Below, one piece after another: positions 27,682-35,716 of a stretch of DNA of 64,000 nucleotides. Under the pieces are notes generated by a model. It was not told the DNA's origin, searched no databases, and worked only from the letters and a program-made list of their open reading frames with translations. The first letter of the stretch is position 1; each line of letters starts with the position of its first letter. The position numbers were made by a program, and so were the translations under genes. The DNA is from JAOUEA01 sp963762075 (GTDB lineage: Bacteria > Actinomycetota > UBA4738 > HRBIN12): positions 62,001-126,000 of the forward strand of contig CAVXJC010000001.1 of NCBI GenBank assembly GCA_963762075.1. The letters are read 5' to 3'.

Positions 27682-27855
27682 CTAGACCGGAGAGACGATC
27701 ACGGTGTCGTCATCGAACCACTCAGGAGCTTGGTGATGCGGGGCATCGGGCGCACGTCCTCCGTGCACGTCGAGGAAGAGCTCTTCGAAGCTCGGTTGAC
27801 TCGGGGGCGCCTCGCGTTTTCGCTCGAGCTTCACGACGTTGTCCTCGGCCTGCAC
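27682..27855 (-). CDS. Short frame, remnant or small relative of the neighbouring beta-propeller C-terminus
   Basis: A 57-codon reverse frame from GTG 27855, with no visible ribosome-binding site. Its last residues, EWFDDDTVIVSPV, nearly copy the last residues of the adjacent beta-propeller gene, DWLDDDTLVVSPAE. The remainder (with PSQPSFEELFLDVHGG) is charged, reads like a real protein and has fairly high GC3, but I do not recognise it. It is either a decayed duplicate or a genuine small gene. Confidence 0.35.
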   Translation of the reverse strand: MQAEDNVVKLERKREAPPSQPSFEELFLDVHGGRAPDAPHHQAPEWFDDDTVIVSPV

Positions 27856-27907
27856 GAGACCATGGATGCTCGCCGGGCTCCGAACGTTTAGGTCGTCCCG
27901 ACCGACT

Positions 27908-27935
27908 GGCCCGGCAACCGACAGGCTGCCGGGCC
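27908..27935 (-). terminator. Terminator hairpin after the beta-propeller gene
   Basis: GGCCCGGCA, 10-nt loop, TGCCGGGCC: perfect 9-bp stem, 13 nt beyond the stop codon of the reverse-strand gene. Confidence 0.6.
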
Positions 27936-27948
27936 GTTCGGTGTCCGG

Positions 27949-28949
27949 TTATTCCGCCGGGCTGACCACGAGCGTATCGTCGTCGAGCCAGTCGGCGTTG
28001 CCTCCGTCAGCCACGTGCGAGAACTCGCCGGTCGCGATGTCGACCACGCGGATCTCTCCACCGCCAGAGAAGGCGATCTTGGTGCCGTCAGGAGACCAGC
28101 GGATCGAGTAGAAATCGCCATCGACGAGGAGCCTCGGATCGCTGCCGTCCGTGTCGGCGAGCCAGAGGCTGGAGCTCCAGCCCTCGTCATCTTCCACCCG
28201 CGGAGCGTCGAGGTAGGCGAGCGTTCTACCGTCGGGTGCGTAGACGCCCTCAGCCGCGTCACGACGCACGAGCGTCGGTTCGCCTCCCGCGACCGGAACC
28301 GACCAGAGATCCCACCGCGTACCTGCATCCGAGGGCCTCGGGAAGTGGAAGAGGATCGTCTCCCCGTCAGGGGCGAAGCTCGGCCTGTACCACCACCAAG
28401 CGGTCCTGGGCTCGAGGTCCGTGATCCGCCTCACCTCGTCGGTGGTGAGGTCGACCACGAAGAGGTCCCCGACATTGGGATCGCGGGCGAGTCCTTGGTA
28501 CACGAGCAGCGAACCATCCGGAGACCATGAAGGCCCGTTGGGCTCCAGACCGCCCGTGGGGACCTCGTGCACGCCCGCCCCGTCGACGTCGGCGACATAC
28601 AGCCGGGCCGATGGCGTGAGCGGGTGTACGCGAACATCGTCCCGTCCGGAGACACCCGGTAGTCGTCCCCTCCGCGCAGCTCCTTCGGCAACGGCGTCAT
28701 ATCGCCGGTTCGAAGGTCGAGGAGGAAGGCCTCTGAGGAGGTGGCGGGCGGAGCGATCGTCGGCACCTCGTCGGCGGGGGTCGAGGCATCTTGAGATTGG
28801 TTCGACACCAGGACCAGCGCGACTGCCGCCACGCCGATCGCTGCCGCCACGGCGAACGCGCCGAGCCTGCGGCGTCGACGGCGTTGCTCCTGCCTGCGTT
28901 CCTGGTCCTTCCATGAATCGAGATCGGGTTCTACCTGCTTGGTCGTCAT
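27949..28949 (-). pseudogene. Membrane-anchored TolB/WD40-like beta-propeller protein, frameshifted
   Basis: Start at ATG 28949, which has GAGGGAGG 8 nt upstream; another ATG at 28976 overlaps the sigma-factor gene. The N-terminal frame gives a charged cytoplasmic part (rich in Arg, Gln), a membrane helix (about residues 30-50) and the first propeller strands ending SPDGTMFAYT. The continuation (ARLYVADVDGAGVHE..., with WSPDGSLL, FAPDGETI, WSPDGTKI blade motifs) is in another frame. Restoring one missing base between about 28600 and 28640 joins them into one protein of about 333 residues. Directly following an ECF sigma gene, it is placed like an anti-sigma or sensor partner. Confidence 0.8.
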
Positions 28950-28968
28950 CTCGAAAACCTCCCTCAGC

Positions 28969-29487
28969 TCAGCCATGCGGGCCTCCAGCGGTTCGGAGCA
29001 CGGCTCGGCCCTGGGTGGCGAGCGCTCGCACGGTGGAGGGGCGGATCCGCATGATCTCGGCCGCGTCCTCCGAGCCGTAGCCGTACAGATCGAGCAGGAC
29101 GAGGGCGGCGCGCTGCCGCGGCGGAAGAAGTCGGAGCATGCGGCGGACGTCCTCCCGCAGGTCGATCTCGTCGAACGGGTCGTACGACGGATCGATCGCC
29201 ACCAACCTCCGCGCGGTCCGGCGTGCGGCGCGCGCCCGCATGCGGAACCCGTTGAGCGCCACGCGGAAGAGGTAGCCGGTGGGGTCGTGGATCCGGTCGA
29301 TCGTGTCCCACCGTTCCCACAAGGCGAGGAAGGCCTCTTGCATCAGCTCCTGCGCGTCGGCCCGGTTCCCGGTCACGAAGTACAAAGCCTTGAAGAGCCC
29401 GCGGTGCTCCTCGGCGAAGAACGCCGTGAAGTCGGGCGGGGCCTCTGCCTCGCGAGGGAACCGAACGACATCGCCCTCTGCCTGCAT
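28969..29487 (-). CDS. ECF-type RNA polymerase sigma factor
   Basis: 172 residues from ATG 29487 (AGGAGA just upstream; GTG 29490 also possible). Region 2 spans FFAEEHRGLFKAL, ADAQELMQEAFLALWERWD and TGYLFRVALNGFRMRAR; region 4 is LPPRQRAALVLLDLYGYGSEDAAEIM followed by RPSTVRALATQGRAVLR (helix-turn-helix). It would redirect RNA polymerase to a small regulon. Its stop lies just before, and its end overlaps, the alternative start of the beta-propeller gene, so the two are coupled. The upstream 140 nt includes TTGACG and several GTGAT repeats, but no clear promoter was fixed. Confidence 0.92.
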   Translation of the reverse strand: MQAEGDVVRFPREAEAPPDFTAFFAEEHRGLFKALYFVTGNRADAQELMQEAFLALWERWDTIDRIHDPTGYLFRVALNGFRMRARAARRTARRLVAIDPSYDPFDEIDLREDVRRMLRLLPPRQRAALVLLDLYGYGSEDAAEIMRIRPSTVRALATQGRAVLRTAGGPHG

Positions 29488-29633
29488 CACTCTCCTGGAT
29501 GCCGCGGGCGATCACAGCGCTTAGTGATCCCGCGATATCACACCGTCGCGTCAATAGGAAGCCGTCAAGTGCCGCCGCGTCGATGCCGACCCATCAGGGC
29601 ATGCACACATCGCGTCCCCCCTTGAATCGCTCG

Positions 29634-30149
29634 ATGGAGATCGACTTCGGCGGCCTCGGATGCCTCGTGCTGGCTATGTGGGGACTGGCGGTGATCGTGC
29701 ATGGCGCCGCTCTCGCCGCATGCCCGGGTTGCGAATCGTCGCAGGGAGGACGGGCCCTTGCCGTCACGGGCACCCTCGTGCTCGCGTGCGCCTCGATCGT
29801 GCACTGGACACGCGGGATCCGGCTGGCTGCGACGATCATCGTCGGTCCAGGGATTGCGACTTCGATCGCGCTCTTCGTCGTGCCCGATGTGCCCTTACAC
29901 CTGCTCGGCCTGGCGCTCGTGCCATGGTCGATCGCCGCAGCTCGCGGTGCCGTGAGAAGCGCGCGTTCGCTCGAGTTCACAGCGGCCACCTGGGCGTTCG
30001 CCTTCGCGGGAGTCGTCGGCGCGTCAGCCGCAGGTCTCGGGGCCGTGGCTGCGGTCGGCGTGGTGGTCGTTTGCGCACGTGCCACCCCGTTCGTGCTGGC
30101 ATTCGAGCTTCCGGCTGTGCCTGACGTCGTTCCCGACGACCTGATCTGA
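29634..30149 (+). CDS. Hydrophobic membrane protein of unknown function
   Basis: ATG 29634 is the best start; the frame extends upstream without coding character. 171 residues with about five membrane segments, and the loop HGAALAACPGCESSQGG carrying a CxxC pair between the first two. Third-position GC is strongly biased, supporting coding. It ends convergently with the RIO kinase. No family recognised. Confidence 0.6.
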   Translation: MEIDFGGLGCLVLAMWGLAVIVHGAALAACPGCESSQGGRALAVTGTLVLACASIVHWTRGIRLAATIIVGPGIATSIALFVVPDVPLHLLGLALVPWSIAAARGAVRSARSLEFTAATWAFAFAGVVGASAAGLGAVAAVGVVVVCARATPFVLAFELPAVPDVVPDDLI

Positions 30150-30160
30150 CCGCAGCACAC

Positions 30161-30922
30161 TTACATCGTGAGACCTCGCAGCTCCTCGGGAACGAGGTCG
30201 GCCAGCTCCCAGCCCGTCCATAGGTCCGCGGCGATCCGTGCGGAGGGCCGTTGGACCCCGTGGTGGGAGGCCCACGCGCAGACGCGTTCGACGTCGCGTT
30301 CGAGGAACTCTCTCGCGTGGCGATTCTTGCGAGGGTCCACCGCCTGCGGAAGGTCGATCACCGTTACTAGTCCATTCCAGACTAGAACGTTGTACGGCGA
30401 CAGGTCGCCGTGCACGACGTTCAGGAAGAGCATTCGCTCGATGGCGCGTAACACCTGGTCGAGCAGGGCGTGCGCGTCCTCTGCGTCGGTGACCCCGTAC
30501 GAACGAAGTTGCGGCGCGGCGAACGCCTCGTCGCCGATATAGGTCATGAGGATCGCGTCGGCGGTACGTTCGATCGGGCGCGGCACAGGGGCGCCGCCGG
30601 CCGACAGCGCATGCATGGCCTCCCATTCGCGGTCGACCCAGATCATGCCCTGAACTTCACGGCCGAACCGCGTCTTCTTCTGGAGCGCGACGCGCACCCG
30701 GCGTTCCTTGATCCACTCGCCGTCGCGATACATCGACTCGTCGCGGAAGTCGCGCCGGTCCAACGGGTGATAGGCCTTGAGCGCGACGAGTTCCTCACCT
30801 GTCGTGCGTGGGTTGGCGCGGCAAAGGTGTACCGAGGCTTCCTTGCCGCTCTTGATCGGTCTCAGCACCGATTCGATGAGCCCCTCATCGAAGAAGTGCT
30901 CGAACTGGTTCGCGTCAGTCAA
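30161..30922 (-). CDS. RIO-type atypical serine protein kinase
   Basis: 253 residues from TTG 30922, selected because GAAGGAG stands 6 nt before it; an ATG farther upstream (30994) has no site. Motifs: ATP loop SGKEASVH, Lys in VALKAYHP, catalytic VHGDLSPYNVLV, and metal motif VTVIDLPQAVD. RIO kinases in archaea and eukaryotes act in ribosome maturation; bacterial members are little studied. Two unusual CTA codons near the catalytic loop form part of the repeated motif at 30367-30385. Confidence 0.9.
   Translation of the reverse strand: MTDANQFEHFFDEGLIESVLRPIKSGKEASVHLCRANPRTTGEELVALKAYHPLDRRDFRDESMYRDGEWIKERRVRVALQKKTRFGREVQGMIWVDREWEAMHALSAGGAPVPRPIERTADAILMTYIGDEAFAAPQLRSYGVTDAEDAHALLDQVLRAIERMLFLNVVHGDLSPYNVLVWNGLVTVIDLPQAVDPRKNRHAREFLERDVERVCAWASHHGVQRPSARIAADLWTGWELADLVPEELRGLTM
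30367..30385. repeat. Second copy of CTAGTC-N4-CCAGACTAG
   Basis: Matches 1018-1036 at 16 of 19 positions with equal spacing, and can form a 6-bp hairpin. It lies inside the RIO kinase coding sequence. CTAG is rare in the rest of the window. Confidence 0.35.
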
Positions 30923-31034
30923 CGCTGACTCCTTCCGAGCCTGTTGTTCCAGGGGGTCGTGGCATGGGTGATGCCGCGTTCCTGAAGGAGCCACTCGCCA
31001 AGTGCCGACCCGAGAGAGGCGGGTGAGCTAGGCC

Positions 31035-31184
31035 GTGGCGTGCCGGAAGGAACGCGACGAGCGTGCAGGTTCGATCGCCGAGATCGCATCCATGCTCATC
31101 GCCTCCTTCCTTCTCGAGCGCGCCACCGCGCTGCTCGAGCGCTGGTTCCTCGACGCTCGCGCGCCGGGAGTCGGGAAAGGGTAG
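31035..31184 (+). CDS. Possible 49-residue amphipathic protein
   Basis: GTG 31035 opens VACRKERDERAGSIAEIAS then MLIASFLLERATALLERWF and a short tail. The central part would be one amphipathic helix. The start lacks a good ribosome-binding site; GC3 is biased. An internal ATG at 31092 would give a still shorter peptide. It may be a real small gene or chance. Confidence 0.25.
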   Translation: MACRKERDERAGSIAEIASMLIASFLLERATALLERWFLDARAPGVGKG

Positions 31185-31212
31185 CACCGCATCGGGTGTC
31201 GTGGGCGGACGC

Positions 31213-31218
31213 TACGGT
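31213..31218 (+). promoter_or_regulatory. -10 element, leaderless start of radA
   Basis: TACGGT ends 6 nt before ATG 31225. Confidence 0.55.
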
Positions 31219-31224
31219 GTTGAC

Positions 31225-32556
31225 ATGGCGAAGACGCGCGTGTTGCTGACCTGCCGTGAGTGCAGACAGCAGGTCTCGCGATGGGTTGGGCGATGTCCCG
31301 GTTGTGGTGCCTGGGGCACGATCGAGGAGAGCACTCGAGCGACGTCCGACGCCAGCGCACGCCCCTCGCTCGTCACGGCTCCGCTCGTCGGAGGCGACGA
31401 CACGCCCCACGATCGGGCGTCGACGGGCTTCGCCGGAGTCGACCGCGTGCTCGGCGGGGGGCTCGTTCCGGCGTCGGTGGCGCTCCTCGCGGGCGAGCCG
31501 GGCATCGGCAAGTCGACCCTGCTGTTGCACGTCGTGGCCCATCTCGCTTCGCAGGGCTACGACTGCCTGCTGGTCAGCGGCGAGGAGTCGCACGCGCAGG
31601 TCGCGGCGCGCGCGAAGCGACTCGGCATCCCCGGAGAGGCGATCCGCTTCGCTCCCGGGCGTGACCTCGAGCAAGTGTTGCACACGGCTCGCGACGAGTG
31701 TCCCTTCCTCTTGGCGGTCGACTCCATCCAGACGCTTCGCGACACGAGCGGAACGCACGTGCCCGGCGGGGTCGCGCAGGTTCGCACCTGCACCGATGCA
31801 CTCGTCGGGCTGGCCAAGGCCGAAGGCATCGCGATGCTTCTCACTGGTCACGTCACGAAGGACGGTGACCTCGCAGGTCCGCGATCGCTCGAGCATGCTG
31901 TCGATGTCGTTCTCACCTTCGACGGCGACCCGCGATCCGGCATGCGCGTGCTTGCCGGCGGCAAGAATCGCTTCGGTGCAGAAGGCGAGAGTGCCTGGTT
32001 CGAGATGGACGCGACGGGGCTTCGCGAGATCGACCCGGCAGGGCTGCTCGTGAGCGGTCAGCACGTGCCGGGGGCCGCCACGGCCCTCGCACAGTCGGGC
32101 CGGCGAGCCCTCGCCGTCGAGGTGCAGGCGCTCGTCGGTTCGTCCGACGGACCTGCCCGCAGACAGGCAACGGGGCTTGATGCGCGCCGGTTTCAACTGG
32201 TCGCGGCGGTGCTCGATCGTGTCGCCGGTTTGTCGCTTGGTCGCTCCGATCTGTTCGGGGCGTCATCGGGTGGTGCCAGGGTCGACGACCCGGCGTGTGA
32301 CCTGGCAGTGGCCGCGGCGCTCGCCTCGGCGGCCACGGGAGCTGCGCCGCCACGGAACGCCGCCTTCGTTGGCGAGATCTCGCTGACCGGAATGGTGCGT
32401 GCCGCCCCCGCGATGGCCCAGCGCTTCGCCGCCGCTCGAGCCGCGGGCGTGACCACCGTGTTCGCCCCTCCCGGCAACGATGTGCCCCGATCTATCGACG
32501 TCGTGCCGGTTCGCCAGGTCATCGAGGCGCTCGCCTGGATCCCGGCGCGCACGTGA
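31225..32556 (+). CDS. radA: DNA repair protein RadA
   Basis: 443 residues from a leaderless ATG. N-terminal zinc finger CRECRQQVSRWVGRCPGCG, RecA-like core with Walker A GEPGIGKST, LLVSGEESHAQVAARAKRL, the RadA-specific KNRFG, and a C-terminal Lon-protease-like domain (CDLAVAAALASAATG, FVGEISLTGMVR). It drives branch migration of recombination intermediates. The upstream open frame is not coding. The carD gene follows after its own promoter. Confidence 0.95.
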   Translation: MAKTRVLLTCRECRQQVSRWVGRCPGCGAWGTIEESTRATSDASARPSLVTAPLVGGDDTPHDRASTGFAGVDRVLGGGLVPASVALLAGEPGIGKSTLLLHVVAHLASQGYDCLLVSGEESHAQVAARAKRLGIPGEAIRFAPGRDLEQVLHTARDECPFLLAVDSIQTLRDTSGTHVPGGVAQVRTCTDALVGLAKAEGIAMLLTGHVTKDGDLAGPRSLEHAVDVVLTFDGDPRSGMRVLAGGKNRFGAEGESAWFEMDATGLREIDPAGLLVSGQHVPGAATALAQSGRRALAVEVQALVGSSDGPARRQATGLDARRFQLVAAVLDRVAGLSLGRSDLFGASSGGARVDDPACDLAVAAALASAATGAAPPRNAAFVGEISLTGMVRAAPAMAQRFAAARAAGVTTVFAPPGNDVPRSIDVVPVRQVIEALAWIPART

Positions 32557-32643
32557 GTGACCGGTTCGGCTGAACCGGCGTTCAGCCTAGGTCCGATGTG
32601 TCTCCCAGAAGCCGGAATCAGCCCCCTGACCTGCGGATTTAGG

Positions 32644-32678
32644 TTGCGCCGCAAGAGCCTCTCGTGTTACCCTACCTT
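32644..32678 (+). promoter_or_regulatory. carD promoter
   Basis: TTGCGC (32644-32649), 18-nt spacer, TACCCT (32668-32673); a second hexamer TACCTT begins on its last base. Start expected near 32680-32685, leaving a leader of about 40 nt with TTGGAGG. Confidence 0.45.
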
Positions 32679-32721
32679 GGCGAGTCTTCGCGACCCCTGC
32701 TGCCTACTTCTTGGAGGTTCC

Positions 32722-33228
32722 GTGTTCCGCAAGGGCGATACCGTTGTGCATCCGGAGCATGGAGCTGCAGTCATAGAAGAGTTGCGAGAGAAAGAGTTCC
32801 TGGGCGAAACGCGCACATACCTGGTTCTTCGGGTCGCCTACGGCGACCTCACGCTCATGATCCCGACCGATTCGACCGATCAGGTCGGGTTGCGCTCGGT
32901 CGTGAGCAAGGCTGAGGTCAAGAAGGTCCTCAAGGTGCTCACCGAGGAGGAATCTTCGATGGCCGCCAACTGGAGTCGGCGTTTCAAGAACAACATGGAG
33001 AAGCTGCATTCCGGCGACCCGTACCAAGTGGCCGAAGTGCTCCGGAATCTCTCGATCCGCGACCGCGAGAAGGGACTGTCTGCCGGAGAGAAGCGGATGA
33101 TCACCAAGGCTCGGCAGATCTTGATCTCCGAGCTGTCGCACGCCACCGGGAAGTCCGAAGACGACGCAGAGGTCATGATCGATGATGTCCTCGACGAGGC
33201 ACACGGCGAGAAGATCGCCGCGGTCTGA
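32722..33228 (+). CDS. carD: CarD-family RNA polymerase-binding transcription regulator
   Basis: 168 residues from GTG 32722 with GGAGG 5 nt upstream. N-terminal RNAP-interaction domain begins VFRKGDTVVHPEHGAAV; the C-terminal helical DNA-binding domain includes WSRRFKNNMEKLHSGD and YQVAEVLRNL. In mycobacteria CarD stabilises open complexes, notably at rRNA promoters, and is essential. The carD-ispD-ispF neighbourhood is conserved, here with a PIN/TRAM gene inserted. Confidence 0.95.
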   Translation: MFRKGDTVVHPEHGAAVIEELREKEFLGETRTYLVLRVAYGDLTLMIPTDSTDQVGLRSVVSKAEVKKVLKVLTEEESSMAANWSRRFKNNMEKLHSGDPYQVAEVLRNLSIRDREKGLSAGEKRMITKARQILISELSHATGKSEDDAEVMIDDVLDEAHGEKIAAV

Positions 33229-33390
33229 CCCTCCGCTGCTCGGGCACCTCGCCTGAGCGCGTCGCACACACGCCGTGTTCCTACAGGCGCTCGCTTGATG
33301 CGCCGATGCCTCCTTCAGCACCAGGTTCGTTCAGCCTGCTCGCTGGCCGAGCGATCGTCGGACGCATCGAAACCGTTGAAAGAGGCCCCC

Positions 33391-34479
33391 ATGAGCGAGA
33401 CAGGGCGGGAGCAGGACTCACGTGGTGGCGCCATGCGCGGACACCTCGTCGAAGGCGTACGCCTGATCTTCATCGCGCTGCTCGCGACCGGTGGTTTCCT
33501 CGTCGGGGGCACCGTGGCGGCGGAGAGCACGAGCCGCGCCCTGGCGTTCATCTTCCTGGGTGCCGCCGCCGGCTTCGTGATCGGGGGCGTCGCGGGCCGT
33601 CTGACCTTGCGCGCGGTGAGCGGCATGGAACGTGAACTGCACCGCAAACCGGCGCCGCAGCTCGCAGGCGGGGTGGTGGGCCTCGTCGTTGGGCTCGTCG
33701 TCGCCGGCCTGTTGATGATCCCGTTGCTGCTCGTGCCGAGCGGAGCGGCGTGGCCGGCCATCGTGTTCGTATATCTGGTGTGTTCCTCGCTCGGGTTCCG
33801 AGTCGGCGAGGACAAGCATGAGGACATCTTCGGGCTCGTCGGCATGAAACCGCGAGCGTCGGTCGCGGCGCACGGTGACCTGCACGTGCTCGACACGAGC
33901 GCCTTGATCGACGGACGGGTGCTCGACCTGGTCGCGACCGGTTTCGTGAGTGGCACGGTGCTCCTCCATGACGGCGTCCTGCGTGAGCTCCAGGCCATCA
34001 GCGATTCGAGCGACCCACGCCGCCGCGGCCGCGGCCGGCGTGGGCTCGACGTGTTGGTGGAGCTGCAGAAGGCGCCCACGATCCAGTTCCAGCTCATCGA
34101 AGAGGCAGGTGTCAACGATGTCGACGCGGCGCTCGTGCGCCTCGCGCGCGAACGAGGGGCCTCGCTCATCACGGTCGATCACAACCTCGCGAAGGTCGCC
34201 GAAGCCCTCCGGGTGCCGGTCGCCCAGATCAATGCCTTGGCTTCGAAATTCCGCGTGCCGTACACGGCGGGTGACGAGATCTCGGTCCGCCTCGTGAAGG
34301 AAGGTCGCGAGCACGGTCAGGCGGTCGGCTACCTCGACGACGGCACCATGGTCGTGGTCGAGAAAGCGGTCGACCACATCGGTTCCTCGCCGGAGATAAG
34401 GGTCACCAACGTCATCCAGACGACGACTGGACGCATGGTCTTCGCGGCGCTCGTGCAGGGTGTTCCGACGCCGGGCTGA
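33391..34479 (+). CDS. PIN/TRAM-domain membrane protein (YacL family)
   Basis: 362 residues from ATG 33391 (AGAGG upstream). Four N-terminal membrane segments (about 20-140), then a PIN nuclease domain beginning LHVLDTSALIDGRVLDL with acidic metal ligands (Asp of LDTSAL, Glu of LRELQAI, Asp pair in NDVDAALVRLA, Asp of ITVDHNLAKVA), and a C-terminal TRAM RNA-binding domain (AVGYLDDGTMVVVEKAV). The layout matches the Bacillus YacL group, putative membrane-tethered ribonucleases. Confidence 0.93.
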   Translation: MSETGREQDSRGGAMRGHLVEGVRLIFIALLATGGFLVGGTVAAESTSRALAFIFLGAAAGFVIGGVAGRLTLRAVSGMERELHRKPAPQLAGGVVGLVVGLVVAGLLMIPLLLVPSGAAWPAIVFVYLVCSSLGFRVGEDKHEDIFGLVGMKPRASVAAHGDLHVLDTSALIDGRVLDLVATGFVSGTVLLHDGVLRELQAISDSSDPRRRGRGRRGLDVLVELQKAPTIQFQLIEEAGVNDVDAALVRLARERGASLITVDHNLAKVAEALRVPVAQINALASKFRVPYTAGDEISVRLVKEGREHGQAVGYLDDGTMVVVEKAVDHIGSSPEIRVTNVIQTTTGRMVFAALVQGVPTPG

Positions 34480-34545
34480 GTCTCTCTCGCGATCCGATCG
34501 AAGAGTCCGTCCCACGCTCGGGAGCGGTCTGACATGCTTGCGCGC

Positions 34546-35244
34546 ATGGAGCCGACCCCTGCCTTGGCCGTCGCGATCGTGCTCGCCGCCGGCGTCGGGC
34601 GCAGGCTGGGGGCCGAGGAGCCGAAGGCGTTCCTGCTGATCGGCGGCAGACCGATCCTGGCGGTGGCGGCAGGGGCGGCCGCGGCGTCCCCGGCGGTCGG
34701 CTCGATCGTGGTCACCGCGCCCCCAGGTTGGGAGGACCGCGCACGTGAGTGCATCGAGGACTGTGGCGTCCCCTTCGTCGTGGTCACGGGGGGATCGACC
34801 CGTCGCGCCTCGGTGCTCGCTGCGCTCGAAGCACTGCCGGCCGACACGAACGTCGTCGCGATCCACGATGCGGCTCGGCCGTTCGCGCCGCCGGATCTCT
34901 TCACCGCCGTCATCGAAGGCGTGAGCGAGCGAACCCCCGGCGTGGTGCCGGTCGCTCCCGTCACCGACACCGTCAAGCACGTCGTGGACGGACTCGTCGT
35001 GCGCACGATCGACCGGGATCGATTGGGCCTCGCACAGACGCCTCAGGCCTTCGATGTCACCGTGCTGCGGGGAGCGCATGAGCGAGCGGCGCTGTCGGAC
35101 GGTGCGCTCACCGATGACGCGGCGGCGCTCGAGCACAGCGGCGTGGCGGTCGCAGCGATCCCGGGCGACCCGAGCAACGTGAAGATCACCACGCTCTTCG
35201 ATCTCGCCAACGCCGATTCCCGCATGGGAGGAAGCGATGCATGA
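34546..35244 (+). CDS. ispD: 2-C-methyl-D-erythritol 4-phosphate cytidylyltransferase
   Basis: 232 residues from ATG 34546; ATG 34534 is also in frame. The hexamer CATGCT (34533-34538) lies 7 nt before 34546, favouring the later start. Motifs: IVLAAGVGRRLG, GGSTRRASVLAAL, IHDAARPF, and AQTPQAFD. It forms CDP-methylerythritol in the MEP isoprenoid route. It overlaps ispF by 8 nt. Confidence 0.96.
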   Translation: MEPTPALAVAIVLAAGVGRRLGAEEPKAFLLIGGRPILAVAAGAAAASPAVGSIVVTAPPGWEDRARECIEDCGVPFVVVTGGSTRRASVLAALEALPADTNVVAIHDAARPFAPPDLFTAVIEGVSERTPGVVPVAPVTDTVKHVVDGLVVRTIDRDRLGLAQTPQAFDVTVLRGAHERAALSDGALTDDAAALEHSGVAVAAIPGDPSNVKITTLFDLANADSRMGGSDA

Positions 35245-35716
35245 ACCGGCCTCCAGGGTCGGACTCGGATTCGACGTGCATCCGTGGGCGAGCGTTGACC
35301 GTCCGCTCCTGTTGGGGGGCCTGCATTTCGAAGGCGAACGAGGGCTCGAAGGTCATTCCGACGGAGACGTCGTCTGTCATGCGCTCGCCGACGCGATGTT
35401 GGGTGCCGCAGCGCTCGGCGACGTAGGGCAGCACTTCCCCGAGAGCGATCCCGGACTCGAAGGGATCGAAGGCTCGACGATCCTGACGCGTACCCTCGCC
35501 CTGCTGCGCGCCGAAGGTGTCATGTTCCGCTCATGCGACGTGACGGTGATGTGCGAGCGCCCGGTGATCGCGCCGAGGCGTGACGAGATGCGTGGCCGTC
35601 TCGCGACGGTTCTCGGCGCCCCGATCGGATCGGTCTCGGTGAAGGCGACGAGGCCTGAGGGCATGGGCCTCGCGGGCGACGGTGTGGGGTGCATGGCTGT
35701 CGTGCTGATCTCGTGA
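35237..35716 (+). CDS. ispF: 2-C-methyl-D-erythritol 2,4-cyclodiphosphate synthase
   Basis: 159 residues. Metal ligands in GFDVHPW and the later His in the block GHSDGDVVCHALADAMLGAA (20 residues); KATRPEGMGLAGDG near the C-terminus. It makes the cyclodiphosphate of the MEP pathway two steps after IspD. GGAGGA within the end of ispD serves as its ribosome-binding site; its stop overlaps the GTG of rlmB. Confidence 0.97.
   Translation: MHEPASRVGLGFDVHPWASVDRPLLLGGLHFEGERGLEGHSDGDVVCHALADAMLGAAALGDVGQHFPESDPGLEGIEGSTILTRTLALLRAEGVMFRSCDVTVMCERPVIAPRRDEMRGRLATVLGAPIGSVSVKATRPEGMGLAGDGVGCMAVVLIS

Larger units (their letters stand above)
27588..27948. other. Intergenic region between clpC and the beta-propeller gene
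   Basis: Contains two GC-rich terminator hairpins (27653-27675 and 27908-27935) and, on the reverse strand between them, a short coding-like frame (27682-27855). The forward frame through this stretch looks non-coding. Confidence 0.6.
30923..31224. other. Gap between RIO kinase and radA
   Basis: About 300 nt between divergent genes. It contains the RIO ribosome-binding site, the radA -10 element and one possible 49-codon forward frame (31035-31184); nothing else recognisable. Confidence 0.5.

Noticed and set aside
27595..27891. Forward 98-codon frame after clpC
   Set aside because: Runs through the clpC terminator hairpin and antisense to a better coding-like reverse frame; composition is not protein-like.
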